Shown here: piece by piece, positions 7,208-15,087 of the stretch
How the letters are laid out: the number at the start of each line of letters is the position of its first letter
Position numbering within the stretch: the first letter of the stretch is position 1
Made by a program: the position numbers and the translations under genes
Virus record (IMG/VR): IMGVR_UViG_3300033571_002641
Span: 1-35,576 of that record
Source of the DNA: a virus
DNA length: 35,576 nucleotides
Direction: 5' to 3' (one strand)
The notes under the pieces: generated by a model
Databases searched by the model: none
Seen by the model: the letters and a program-made list of their open reading frames with translations, nothing else
What the model was told of the DNA's origin: nothing

Positions 7208-7861
7208 CTAGGAGACTAGGGACCTAGCGATGGTTAGCAGTTCCGCACGAGGGGTTACATACACTGCACTTGAGTCGTACTTAGTTGCGTTAGCAACCAA
7301 GTCCTCTACATCCTCTTGGTCAAGTTCCCACTCTTCGGCAAGGTCGGTGCCACGAACACGGTCAAGCGTGTAAGTGGTTTGAGGACCTGAACCTTGACGA
7401 GAGATTGCCCAGTAGTACTTGGTCAACGGACCACGCTTGGTGTCGTCATTTGCAGCCTTTAACTGGCGAGCCAGTGTTGGTGGGGCTGTCAAAATCATGG
7501 CACCTGGCTCTTCGTCTGATAGGACTAGGACATTGAAAGCAAACTTGCCACGTGGCTTGTCGCCTGCAATGGTGCAGAGAGGGCAGTCATCGCCTAAACA
7601 TACGAACGACTTCTTGCCATCACGGTCAATCCAGTGCTGGAAGTAAACGGAGAAAGGCTCATCCTCAAGAAAACGAATGAGTTGGGCTTGCTCAGTAAAG
7701 CGGAAGTCGCTGGCATACTCGCCAGAATCCTTCTTAGGCTTTAGTAGAGCATCGGCAGCAGCCCATCCTGCTTGGACGGTTGTGCCGTGTTTTGGAGCGA
7801 CAGTTTCGGTGTCGTCCGCTAGATAGTCATCTGCATCGATAACTGGTTTATTGATAGTCAT
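7208..7861 (-). CDS. Probable phage single-stranded DNA-binding protein
   Basis: This 217-residue protein has an acidic start, then a core from about residue 50 with RFTEQAQLIRFLEDEPFSVYFQHWID, the cysteine cluster C88-x4-C93-x2-C96 (FVCLGDDCPLC) and FAFNVLVL strands. With H76 these could bind zinc, as in T4 gp32-type proteins. The size, acidic segments and location between replication genes support an ssDNA-binding role, but the family assignment is by general resemblance. ATG at 7861 has AAGG nine bases upstream; ATG at 7870 lies too close to it. A strong terminator follows the gene. Confidence 0.6.
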   Translation of the reverse strand: MTINKPVIDADDYLADDTETVAPKHGTTVQAGWAAADALLKPKKDSGEYASDFRFTEQAQLIRFLEDEPFSVYFQHWIDRDGKKSFVCLGDDCPLCTIAGDKPRGKFAFNVLVLSDEEPGAMILTAPPTLARQLKAANDDTKRGPLTKYYWAISRQGSGPQTTYTLDRVRGTDLAEEWELDQEDVEDLVANATKYDSSAVYVTPRAELLTIARSLVS

Positions 7862-7915
7862 AGTGACCATTTCCTTATGGTAGTGAGCCTTGCGGTCTCG
7901 GTTGGTTTTGAGGTC

Positions 7916-8404
7916 TTACGACTCTCTTGGGTTCTCCACGGCTTCCTTCCATTTTGCAACAAGTGCGTCTGTAAGGTCATCGTGTTGTCTCCACTCTATA
8001 CGAGCGGAGCCGAGAAGTCCACGTAGGTTAAACTCTTGAATAGCAATTTCAATTAGTTCACGTGTGTAAACACGATTACCATTTACTTTATTCCCATTCA
8101 AACTTTTAGAACGTAGACGGTAGGGAGCGTGAGGAAAAAATCCTTTCTTCTCCCAGAATCGAATAGTGACTACTGTCTTCTCTAGTGCCATTGCAAGTGC
8201 ACCAACAGTAAACAGTTCGGTCTCTACTCCCTTGATGGTTTTAATGATTGGGTTTGCATCCCAGCCATTTGATTCACCAAGAATCTTAGCACGAAGTTTC
8301 TTTGACTTTTCAGTCACAGAACGACGTGGGGTTTTGGAGCCTGGTGCAAACTCTAATCCTTCAAATGCTTTAAGGATTTCATCGTCACCTCGAAGTCCTG
8401 CCAT
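7916..8404 (-). CDS. MerR-like helix-turn-helix DNA-binding protein
   Basis: This 162-residue protein has a MerR-type winged helix at about 63-120: LFTVGALAMALEKTVVTIRFWEKKGFFP is the HTH and first wing, and GNRVYTRELIEIAIQEF completes it. The basic N-terminal arm (about 24-42) may add DNA contacts. There is no obvious effector-binding domain beyond a short helical tail, so it could be a transcription regulator or a DNA-binding partner of the replication proteins. ATG at 8404 has only a weak purine-rich leader; the gene begins 3 bases after the upstream stop. Confidence 0.75.
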   Translation of the reverse strand: MAGLRGDDEILKAFEGLEFAPGSKTPRRSVTEKSKKLRAKILGESNGWDANPIIKTIKGVETELFTVGALAMALEKTVVTIRFWEKKGFFPHAPYRLRSKSLNGNKVNGNRVYTRELIEIAIQEFNLRGLLGSARIEWRQHDDLTDALVAKWKEAVENPRES

Positions 8405-8407
8405 GGA

Positions 8408-8851
8408 CTACTTCTTTTTTGTAGTTAAGGCCCATACAACTTTGGCAGGGAACATGATATCAATTTCTTCTTCTGAGAGTTTGCCCTCGTAGTGGGCAGC
8501 CATCAAGGCGTCCTCATTGATTACACGCTTCATCTCGTAGACTTCATCGCCTAGTTGTTTCTCCGCAATCAGTTCGTCTGCTTTGTCTTCATCCAGTTTA
8601 CGGCTGACACGACGCTGCTTTTCTAGACGGACAACTTCTTCAATAGTGCTGTCGAGTTCTAGGATGACGTTTCCCTTGTCGTCTTCGAAACCATTTGTAT
8701 CGATTTGTTCAAACAACTTTTCACGAAGTTCTTTCTGACGAGCGTCTAGGACTTCCATAGTTGATTTAAGTTTGAGGTACTCTCGGACTTGAGAGGATAG
8801 GTCGTCAGGGTTAGAAAAACGTACTCCCTGTTCGTCTGCTGCTTTTGCCAT
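8408..8851 (-). CDS. Hypothetical coiled-coil protein
   Basis: This 147-residue, highly charged and predicted mostly helical protein has heptad-like stretches at about 18-50 (VREYLKLKSTMEVLDARQK) and 70-100, ending in a short strand FPAKVVWALTTKKK. No family is recognised. The start at 8851 is well supported by GGAG before a run of A. It lies between the SNF2 helicase and the MerR-like gene in the replication cluster. A Gam-like nuclease inhibitor was considered because of the long helices, but nothing specific supports it. Confidence 0.65.
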   Translation of the reverse strand: MAKAADEQGVRFSNPDDLSSQVREYLKLKSTMEVLDARQKELREKLFEQIDTNGFEDDKGNVILELDSTIEEVVRLEKQRRVSRKLDEDKADELIAEKQLGDEVYEMKRVINEDALMAAHYEGKLSEEEIDIMFPAKVVWALTTKKK

Positions 8852-8860
8852 TTTTTTCTC

Positions 8861-10414
8861 CTAGATAAATTTTTCTGTTAGAAAGTCTATAAGACTTCCA
8901 ACAGTCAAGTCAACCCCACCCTTTGAGTTTATTCCAGAACCATCCAAGATTGCTCCAGCAACATTTCCTTTTTGCTTCAGCATGTCGTACTGCCTTTGCT
9001 CTATGGAGTTTGCAACCAGTATGTCTTGAACTGTAATGACTTCCCACTCGGATGAAGTTCGGTTGATTCTACCATTACGCTGAACTGAAAGTCCAGCAGA
9101 CCATGGTTGGTCGTAGTTTACTAAAAGATTTCCTTGAGGTAAATCCACACCATAACCGCCAGCGTCACTAGATACCAGAACACGAACGTCTTGCTTGGTC
9201 TGAAAGGATACTTTGGCCTCTTCTTTTTGTTTAGCATTCATCTCTCCTGTATAGGCTACTGCTTTGTAACCAGAATCGTTGAGCGTTTTTGTGATAGCAC
9301 TTACCGAATCTAAATAAGAAGTAAATACTACAGCCTTGTAGGTAGCGTCAATGTCTAGGTGGTCTTTTAGATATGAGATTAAGACATCTTGCTTTGGCGT
9401 CTTTGCCACGCCCTCTAAGTATTCTGCTATGGAGTGGATGTACGCACTGCCCTTACCTGTGTGTTTGGAAAAATTAACAGCACTGTTGTGTAGCAAGAAT
9501 GGGTTTGAGCACAGCATTCTCAAGGCGGTTATGCGAGACATCACCTCACCACGAATTTGATTTGCTGGGTCATTTGCATCGTAGGCCTGGCCGTAGTGGG
9601 CAGCAATGTTGAAGTTGCTTCCTAGAAGTTCTCTGGCCTCCATAAGAACTCTGTACAGGTCCTTGGCTATGTGGTCGTAGAGTCTTTGGCTCTTGGAATC
9701 TAACTTAACAATGATTGGGTCTCGGTACACTGCGTCAGGTAGGTATGGCTTAACGTCGTCGTCCTTCTGGGCTTTGCGTACGGAGTGGTCCATCAATGTC
9801 TTATGGAGCAGTTGAAGATTGCGGTATCTTTGGACACCGCCGAAGTGGTTTCGAACAATAAACGTTTTGTCGAAAAGGTCGAACCTGCCCAAAGCCTGTG
9901 GGTTCACAAACTGCATGATGGAAAAGATTTCTTCGGGTCTTCCGTTCTCAATAGGGGTGCCAGTTAGGGCGTACCTTATTGGGATTTTTTTAGCCAGTTC
10001 TTTAACTCTCTTGGCTCGTTTAGCACGGAAACCTTTGATGGCTGTTGCCTCATCACAAACCACGGCATCGAAGGCTATGTTCTTAATGACATCCCAGTCA
10101 TTAACTACTTGCTCGTAGTTCATGATTACATAGTTGTGTTCGAACATTTGTTCGTATTGTTTGCTTCGTTGAGTGACCGTTCCGTCTATCACTATGGAGG
10201 TGCTGTCCGAGAACTTTGCGATTTCTTTTTGCCATTGGTACTTCAAACTGGCAAGACAAAGTACCAAAGTTAATTTAGGTGACTGCTCTTCGATAGCAGC
10301 GATTGTCATAGGGGTTTTGCCGAGACCCATCTCATAGGCAACAAGAATTTGTTGCTTGTCTACCATTTTGGCGACAGCGTCAACCTGATACGGTTTCAGT
10401 GTTCCTTGAAACAT
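8861..10414 (-). CDS. SNF2/DEAD-like helicase
   Basis: This 517-residue superfamily 2 translocase has motif I EMGLGKT (E28-T34), motif II DEAT (D121-T124) and motif III TGTPIEN (T151-N157). The C-terminal RecA-like lobe has AVVFTSY, VLVSSDAGGYGVDL and motif VI QRNGRINR. All SNF2 landmarks are present, with DEAT replacing DEAH. Such phage proteins act at forks or branched DNA. ATG at 10414 is preceded by GGAG at nine bases; the TTG at 10429 would sit inside that SD. The gene overlaps the end of the primase gene by 35 bases. Confidence 0.92.
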   Translation of the reverse strand: MFQGTLKPYQVDAVAKMVDKQQILVAYEMGLGKTPMTIAAIEEQSPKLTLVLCLASLKYQWQKEIAKFSDSTSIVIDGTVTQRSKQYEQMFEHNYVIMNYEQVVNDWDVIKNIAFDAVVCDEATAIKGFRAKRAKRVKELAKKIPIRYALTGTPIENGRPEEIFSIMQFVNPQALGRFDLFDKTFIVRNHFGGVQRYRNLQLLHKTLMDHSVRKAQKDDDVKPYLPDAVYRDPIIVKLDSKSQRLYDHIAKDLYRVLMEARELLGSNFNIAAHYGQAYDANDPANQIRGEVMSRITALRMLCSNPFLLHNSAVNFSKHTGKGSAYIHSIAEYLEGVAKTPKQDVLISYLKDHLDIDATYKAVVFTSYLDSVSAITKTLNDSGYKAVAYTGEMNAKQKEEAKVSFQTKQDVRVLVSSDAGGYGVDLPQGNLLVNYDQPWSAGLSVQRNGRINRTSSEWEVITVQDILVANSIEQRQYDMLKQKGNVAGAILDGSGINSKGGVDLTVGSLIDFLTEKFI

Positions 10415-11387
10415 AAGCCTGTTCTCCAAGTATTGATGGTTTAGCGGTTGCTATTCCCCAAAGTATCTCTTCATCTGTCATCTCACCTGGGTCTTTCTTT
10501 CCAGAATACCCGTAGTTAAAAAAGAACAGATTGATTCCGTATTGACGTGCGTACTTACGGAACTCATCACAACCTTTGCGACCTGCTTTATCTAAGTTCG
10601 GATTGTCTAAAGCAACAATTACTTTATCCGAGGCTCTGATGAGTTTGATTTGTTCTTCCGAAACAGTTGCTCCACAGATTGCCACCGCTCCAGCAACTCC
10701 AGCAGAAGCCATGCGAACGCAGTCAAGAGGAGATTCCACAACAACAACAACGTCGTTCTTCTGGTTCTCTATCCCAAACAATGTCCTGGACTTCTGTAGT
10801 CCTACTGGTCGGTTTTTAAAGGTACGGTCAATTGTACCTTTTTCCTGCCAGCCTAACAGGGCATGTGTGTCTGGGTCTCTAAGTGGAAGTATCCAAGTCT
10901 TTGTGGCTAGGTCCCACAGTATGGAGTACTTATGGACCTCAGAGGCCAATAGGGACCTACCCTCCATAGCCTCCATAGGCGGTTCCGTAAACACTGCCAA
11001 TCTGGCTTCGGACATGGGCACTGGCCTAGGTGCTGGAAGCAGATAGGTGGGTAGTTTTTGAACCATCTCCACAAGCAATTCAATTGGTATTTCGGCAACC
11101 GAAGCAATCCAGGTCTCTGCGGCTTTGTAGTCGTACTCAGTACGGACATCCCAAACCTCTACATAGAACTCTTTTATGTCACAGACTAACTGGACTAAGT
11201 TACCTTTGTACCCACATGAAAAACAAGTGTGCATTCCTGAAGATAGGTTTATCCACCATGATGGGGAGTTGTCTTGCTTTCCCGTACGTTGTTTGTGCAT
11301 GGGACATAGGGCGTTGGCCTCTCCTCCACGCTCCGAGTACTCCATACCTAGTGCGGCTAGGACTGTTGGGATGTCAAAGTTTTTCAT
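10380..11387 (-). CDS. DnaG-like DNA primase
   Basis: This 335-residue primase has an N-terminal CHC2 zinc finger (C28, H31, C55, C58; CFSCGYKGNLVQL). The Toprim core follows: VVVVESPLDCVR with E218, the VALDNPNLDKAG segment with D261 and D266, and KKDPGEM. It is shorter than bacterial DnaG and has no helicase-binding C-terminal domain, consistent with a stand-alone phage primase. ATG at 11387 overlaps the helicase stop (ATGA), which couples the two. It would prime lagging-strand synthesis with the DnaB-like helicase. Confidence 0.93.
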   Translation of the reverse strand: MKNFDIPTVLAALGMEYSERGGEANALCPMHKQRTGKQDNSPSWWINLSSGMHTCFSCGYKGNLVQLVCDIKEFYVEVWDVRTEYDYKAAETWIASVAEIPIELLVEMVQKLPTYLLPAPRPVPMSEARLAVFTEPPMEAMEGRSLLASEVHKYSILWDLATKTWILPLRDPDTHALLGWQEKGTIDRTFKNRPVGLQKSRTLFGIENQKNDVVVVVESPLDCVRMASAGVAGAVAICGATVSEEQIKLIRASDKVIVALDNPNLDKAGRKGCDEFRKYARQYGINLFFFNYGYSGKKDPGEMTDEEILWGIATAKPSILGEQAYVSRNTETVSG

Positions 11388-12634
11388 GGCTTGATTCCGT
11401 AGAGGGTGCAGAAAGTGCAGGTGGCTAGTTCATCATGGAAACAACCTGTATCCCAGTTCCATGTAATGCTGGTCTCTGATGGAGGGCAGTTACGGGCCTG
11501 AACTACTTTTAGTAGACGAACTTTTTCGTCTTCCTCTACCTCTTCAAGACCTAAGATTACGTCGGAGTCCTGGAAGAATGATGAGGAGTAACCGATGGAG
11601 TCAGCAGTAACTTTTCCTCCACGCATCTTCCACAAGAGTGTCTGAGTGCTGATGATTACTGGAATGTTTAGTCGTTGTGCTACACGCTTTAGGGCACGGG
11701 TAATGTTGGTTAGTGCTTGTGGAGTGTTGGCTTCACCAGTTACTTGGTCAAGCATCAAGTACACACCGTCAACAAACAAAACATCGGGCTTTAGTTGTTC
11801 GGCTTTAGCCATCAAAGAATCTACAGTCAAACCGTTTACTGCATCTACGAAATGGAACGGGTGTTTAGTTTTCAATCCATCGATAGTTTTAATCAGGCGG
11901 TCTTCTTCTGTGCTTGTAAGTTTTCCACGACGCAATCTAGCATTCGAAATATTCGAAACCATGGAGTAGAACCTTTGGGTCTGCTCGTGGTTGTTCATCT
12001 CAAAGGACTGGAACATTGGAGTCATGCCAGCCTCGTGAACGTAGGCAGCCATACGCAAACAAATCTGCGACTTACCAGTCTTAGGTGGAGCAATAACAGT
12101 AATCAACTGTCCGCCCTGCAAGCCTGCTGTTGCCTCATCAATCTTCTTGAAACCTGTCGGAACACCCAGTAGGACGGAGTTCTGTACGCTCTGATACTCT
12201 TCCCAGAACTTATCTGGGTCTTTGGTCAGGTCTAGGTGCGTGGTTCCGATTACACCTTGAGCATTGACTGTGGTCACAGTGTTGCTCATCTCGCTTAGAG
12301 CGGCCTCGTGGTCGTTCTGCTGGACTAACTCAATTACGCTTTCGATACCGTTTCTGGTCAGCGTACGACGACGGAAAGAAACCATCTGGTCAATCAGGTA
12401 GTCAATGGTGTCATCAACATTCTTAATTATTTTAAAGTTAGGGAAGTTGTCGTGGACGGCTACGTGAGTAGGTACTTCACGGTATGAGGAATAGTGCTCT
12501 CGGACAAACTTCCAGATGCGGCGTAGGTCGTCATCAACAAACCAGTCGTCTTTGATTCCCTGTTCAATGACCCTGACAATGTCACGGTCCATGATTACTT
12601 TACTTACAAGTCTGTGCTCGTTATCGTAAGCCAT
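11384..12634 (-). CDS. Replicative DnaB-like helicase
   Basis: This 416-residue DnaB/RecA-fold helicase has a short N-terminal helical domain (about 1-120), Walker A APPKTGKS (K188), a FQSFEM strand near 208-213 and Walker B VLFVDG (D289). IPVIISTQTL and the C-terminal VQARNCPPSE loop complete the core. The C-terminus has an unusual TGCFHDELATCTFC segment with three cysteines that may bind metal. GAGGG precedes ATG at 12634. The DnaC-like loader and the primase are encoded close by on either side. Confidence 0.93.
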   Translation of the reverse strand: MAYDNEHRLVSKVIMDRDIVRVIEQGIKDDWFVDDDLRRIWKFVREHYSSYREVPTHVAVHDNFPNFKIIKNVDDTIDYLIDQMVSFRRRTLTRNGIESVIELVQQNDHEAALSEMSNTVTTVNAQGVIGTTHLDLTKDPDKFWEEYQSVQNSVLLGVPTGFKKIDEATAGLQGGQLITVIAPPKTGKSQICLRMAAYVHEAGMTPMFQSFEMNNHEQTQRFYSMVSNISNARLRRGKLTSTEEDRLIKTIDGLKTKHPFHFVDAVNGLTVDSLMAKAEQLKPDVLFVDGVYLMLDQVTGEANTPQALTNITRALKRVAQRLNIPVIISTQTLLWKMRGGKVTADSIGYSSSFFQDSDVILGLEEVEEDEKVRLLKVVQARNCPPSETSITWNWDTGCFHDELATCTFCTLYGIKP

Positions 12635-12652
12635 TTTTCCCTCGTTCTTTTT

Positions 12653-13072
12653 TTAAAGATTATCTAGTTCTACACCATAGGAGCCGTACCTTGCAACCCG
12701 CTCCCGTAAATCTATAACTCCTTTTAGGTTGCTCCTGTATGGAAGTTCCCCAATGAAGTCTTCTATGTTGCTGTACACCAATGCGTAATTGAACGGATTG
12801 CCACCCCTGCTATCAAGTCTCTCCATTAAGGAGTTTAGGTGCTCTTGGCTCCATAAGTCGTCTTCAAAACCAACCAGTTCCGCAGACAGCCCGTACTTGT
12901 TTGTCATGTTCCACAGGTGGGATAAAGCAAGGTTGTTTAAACCCGTAACTTTACGCTCCATAGTGGCTGAACGAAGTACTCTCTTGTTTTCTATAAGTTC
13001 AGAGTTAACGACTACATCAATGTTTACAATGACTCGTGGAGAAGTTTCGTTGGAGATGTCCCCATTTTTCAC
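12653..13072 (-). CDS. Hypothetical protein in replication cluster
   Basis: I do not recognise this 139-residue protein. It has a beta-like N-terminus (VIVNIDVVVNSELI), a central helical part (NNLALSHLWNMTNKYGLSAE) and FNYALVYSNIEDFIGELPYR near the C-terminus. The start is GTG at 13072, overlapping the upstream TGA (GTGA), with AAGG eleven bases upstream. It lies between the SWIM-finger protein and the DnaB-like helicase. Confidence 0.6.
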   Translation of the reverse strand: MKNGDISNETSPRVIVNIDVVVNSELIENKRVLRSATMERKVTGLNNLALSHLWNMTNKYGLSAELVGFEDDLWSQEHLNSLMERLDSRGGNPFNYALVYSNIEDFIGELPYRSNLKGVIDLRERVARYGSYGVELDNL

Positions 13073-13365
13073 AGAACAACTACCTTGGCGTATTTAACTA
13101 CAAAACGCCTCCAGTCATCAGAAGTCTTAATGGCATCTATGCTGTCGTCTTCTGCTGCTGAGTAAGGGATTTGAATTGCGTAGTGGCCATCGTTTTTACT
13201 CATGGCGTTTTTGATGTAGCGAATGTGCTTACACCGTGAAGAAGACTCGTACGCCTTACAGGAGCAAGACATGTTCTTCGAGTTAACGCTGTGTAGGCGA
13301 ACCTCATGAACACCAGACATATCTTCGTCTAGGAACATTTGAATGGTACGCCACTCGCTATCCAT
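13069..13365 (-). CDS. SWIM-type zinc-finger protein
   Basis: This 98-residue protein carries a compact SWIM-like motif, CSCKAYESSSRCKHI. The CxC pair lies near residues 34 and 36 and CxH near 45 and 47, which are the four zinc ligands of the SWIM family used for DNA or protein binding. The rest is small: an N-terminal strand region (VHEVRLHSVNSKN) and a C-terminal helix ending AKVVVL. ATG at 13365 with AAAGG seven bases upstream is preferred over TTG at 13380. It lies between the loader and helicase genes, so an accessory role at the fork is plausible (inference). Confidence 0.75.
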   Translation of the reverse strand: MDSEWRTIQMFLDEDMSGVHEVRLHSVNSKNMSCSCKAYESSSRCKHIRYIKNAMSKNDGHYAIQIPYSAAEDDSIDAIKTSDDWRRFVVKYAKVVVL

Positions 13366-13376
13366 GCTTGAGCCTT

Positions 13377-14105
13377 TCAATTAGACCTCCGTAGGTCAAT
13401 ACTATTATCCAACTTAACCTGTCTAAAAGCCTCGTAAGCGAAGGAGCCCATGGCTTCCTTGTATTGCTTACCCCAGTTTTCTATCAACACATTGGTAGTT
13501 ATTAGGCTAGGAAGGGCCTTGTCGTAGCGTGAGCGTAGGATTTCGTCAAAGGCGGCATCGTTAAAGGTTGAGCCATACTCCTTGCCTAGGTCATCAAGAA
13601 CCAGTACACGAACGTTTAACCTGTCGTCTTTGGCACGACCGTGAAGTCCTTCCATTTCATCGACAAGCCTTTGGCGTTCCTCATCACGAGCATCAAAGAT
13701 TGCTTTCTTGCGGTTAAACAAATCAGGAAAAGTTAGGTAGTAAATTGGTCGACACTTGCGGCTAAGGTCCTCGTACTTGTAGCCAAGTATCTTAGCAATC
13801 TCTTGCTCGTCTTCAGGAAGACTACGGAGGAACTCCATAATCGTAGTCACAGCATGTGTGGTCTTGCCACGTCCTGGAGGACCATCCAACGCTAACCCAA
13901 CCCCTGTAGTTCCTAGACCACCTTGACGCTTGATAATTTTGCCCGACAGGGACTGGTCTAACCACTGGTCGATTTCTTTTGGAAAAGTTCCTAAGTCCTT
14001 TTGAATGTCCTCTTTCCCCCAACCAAAAAATCTTTCAGGGATGTTTGAGTTATGCATAATCCAAGCACGCTTGAGCGGGGATAGGGCGTTTAAATCATAG
14101 GGCAC
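13377..14105 (-). CDS. DnaC-like helicase loader (AAA+ ATPase)
   Basis: This 242-residue AAA+ protein has Walker A GPPGRGKTT (K81), Walker B VLVLDDLGKE (D171, D172), and SRYDKALPSLITTN, the sensor and arginine-finger region typical of DnaC/IstB-like ATPases. An N-terminal arm (1-60) would contact the helicase. It starts with GTG at 14105, chosen because GGAGG lies six bases upstream. It overlaps the initiator gene by 11 bases, an initiator-loader pairing common in phages. Confidence 0.9.
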   Translation of the reverse strand: MPYDLNALSPLKRAWIMHNSNIPERFFGWGKEDIQKDLGTFPKEIDQWLDQSLSGKIIKRQGGLGTTGVGLALDGPPGRGKTTHAVTTIMEFLRSLPEDEQEIAKILGYKYEDLSRKCRPIYYLTFPDLFNRKKAIFDARDEERQRLVDEMEGLHGRAKDDRLNVRVLVLDDLGKEYGSTFNDAAFDEILRSRYDKALPSLITTNVLIENWGKQYKEAMGSFAYEAFRQVKLDNSIDLRRSN

Positions 14106-14655
14106 GGGCGTCCTCCAAGTCCTGTTCGTGTTGTCTCAACGCTTTTTGTCCTAGGAACGAGTCGTTGAAACGTGTACCGTCAGAAGCATACACGTAAGAA
14201 CCTGCTGATGCCACTGGGGTTGAGTTGCTTAGTTGGTCTAGCATGCCTAGATTGCTCAGGGCCTCTTCCAAATTCGTAGTAAACATACGCAGGTACTTGC
14301 CATGAATCTTTTCAGGATGCTGTTCTGCGGCACGCCATTTACGCTCGTCACCGAAGAATAAATCCATAACTTCCATCTCAACGACAGCGGTGATGCCGTA
14401 CTCACGACGGTTTTTAGCCAGTGCACCTGCTAAGTCTTTGACGTTTACCAACCCTGGAATCAGGGGGAACTTACGGCTGAGTCGGTAGGAAAACTCCGTA
14501 GCCATGTCGTAGGTTGTCCAGTCAGGCACTGGCCTGTTGCCACGAGTCTTTGGCTTGCGTTTGTCGTTTACCAGAGCCTGTGCTTGCTTGGCTGGTAGTT
14601 CGCCTTCCAGTAGTCCAAACCCAACTGTGTCGTCATCGTCTTGCCATTTGTTCAT
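14095..14655 (-). CDS. Possible internally initiated C-terminal form of the initiator
   Basis: Within the 328-codon frame, ATG at 14655 is preceded by AAGGAGG with a five-base gap, one of the strongest SDs in the window. Translation here would give 186 residues starting MNKWQDDDDT, removing the winged helix but keeping the C-terminal domain that would contact the loader. A perfect 8-bp hairpin lies directly upstream. Whether both forms are made is inference; the alternative is that the SD is a remnant of two once separate genes. Confidence 0.4.
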   Translation of the reverse strand: MNKWQDDDDTVGFGLLEGELPAKQAQALVNDKRKPKTRGNRPVPDWTTYDMATEFSYRLSRKFPLIPGLVNVKDLAGALAKNRREYGITAVVEMEVMDLFFGDERKWRAAEQHPEKIHGKYLRMFTTNLEEALSNLGMLDQLSNSTPVASAGSYVYASDGTRFNDSFLGQKALRQHEQDLEDARAL

Positions 14656-15081
14656 AGTTTCCTCCTTGTGGGAAATTTCATTTCCCACTAATAAATACGT
14701 AGTATTTATTACCCTACTTACTTGACTATTAGTAGTATTAGTAATAACTGGTACCACATGTATATCATCTGTTGACCCCACCGTATGGTGGATGACATCA
14801 GTTTCTGACCCCACCGTACAGTGGGTCAACTTGTACTTGTTTTTGTGTAATCTGCCTAGGTTACGTTTGGTTCGGGTGGTTGTGACTAGACCGTGTGATT
14901 CTAGTCCTCTAAGAGCCCTACGGACGTTTTCCTCACCTCGACGAGTCAGGATGCTCAAATCATTCATTGTGGCTTCTACGGCACCGTCAGAGGCCGCTAA
15001 GTGGCACATGGCGGTGAGTAGGCGGAACTCTTTATCGTCTAGTTCGAGACTAAATGCTTCAACAGGTAGTGGCACGGTCAT
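14095..15081 (-). CDS. Winged-helix replication-initiator-like protein
   Basis: This 328-residue protein has an N-terminal winged helix (about 15-90): DDKEFRLLTAMCHLA, LSILTRRGEENVRRALRGLESHGLV and a basic wing TTTRTKRNLGR. A poorly structured linker (about 90-145) contains a TVGS repeat, and a C-terminal helical domain follows (about 170-300). The arrangement and its place directly before the DnaC-like gene resemble lambda O / DnaD-type initiators. ATG at 15081 has no SD; a TATAGT hexamer ends six bases upstream, suggesting a leaderless mRNA. A second strong start lies inside the frame at 14655. Confidence 0.78.
   Translation of the reverse strand: MTVPLPVEAFSLELDDKEFRLLTAMCHLAASDGAVEATMNDLSILTRRGEENVRRALRGLESHGLVTTTRTKRNLGRLHKNKYKLTHCTVGSETDVIHHTVGSTDDIHVVPVITNTTNSQVSRVINTTYLLVGNEISHKEETMNKWQDDDDTVGFGLLEGELPAKQAQALVNDKRKPKTRGNRPVPDWTTYDMATEFSYRLSRKFPLIPGLVNVKDLAGALAKNRREYGITAVVEMEVMDLFFGDERKWRAAEQHPEKIHGKYLRMFTTNLEEALSNLGMLDQLSNSTPVASAGSYVYASDGTRFNDSFLGQKALRQHEQDLEDARAL
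14668..14688. repeat. Perfect inverted repeat next to internal SD
   Basis: GTGGGAAA (14668-14675) and TTTCCCAC (14681-14688) form 8-bp perfect arms around five bases. On the minus-strand mRNA this hairpin sits immediately upstream of the AAGGAGG of the internal start at 14655, so it could influence that start, or be part of an origin. Confidence 0.7.
14690..14710. repeat. AT-rich perfect inverted repeat
   Basis: AATAAATAC (14690-14698) and GTATTTATT (14702-14710) form 9-bp perfect arms around three bases. It is followed by further AT-rich sequence with TATTAGTA-like direct repeats and another pair, TTATTAC at 14706-14712 and GTAATAA at 14741-14747. This is a plausible duplex-unwinding element. 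Confidence 0.7.
14773..14828. repeat. Two 13-bp direct repeats plus inverted half-site (iteron-like)
   Basis: TGACCCCACCGTA occurs exactly at 14773-14785 and 14806-14818, 33 bases apart, or about three helical turns. An inverted near-copy GTGGGTCA lies at 14821-14828, and CCACC/GGTGG forms a small palindrome around 14779-14792. The repeats lie in the linker part of the initiator-like gene and look like binding sites for the encoded winged-helix protein, as lambda O iterons lie inside the O gene. Confidence 0.6.
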
Positions 15082-15087
15082 AGGGAC

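Noticed and set aside
7871-7915. TACCAT in the gap before the ssDNA-binding gene as a -10 element
   Set aside because: No matching -35 sequence at 16-19 bases upstream.
10576-11046. Long plus-strand reading frames, here and at 22144-22629, 887-base scale examples at 4383-4652 and 27887-28399
   Set aside because: They lie opposite well-supported minus-strand genes with clear domain motifs, have no SD or family features, and reflect codon bias on the complementary strand.
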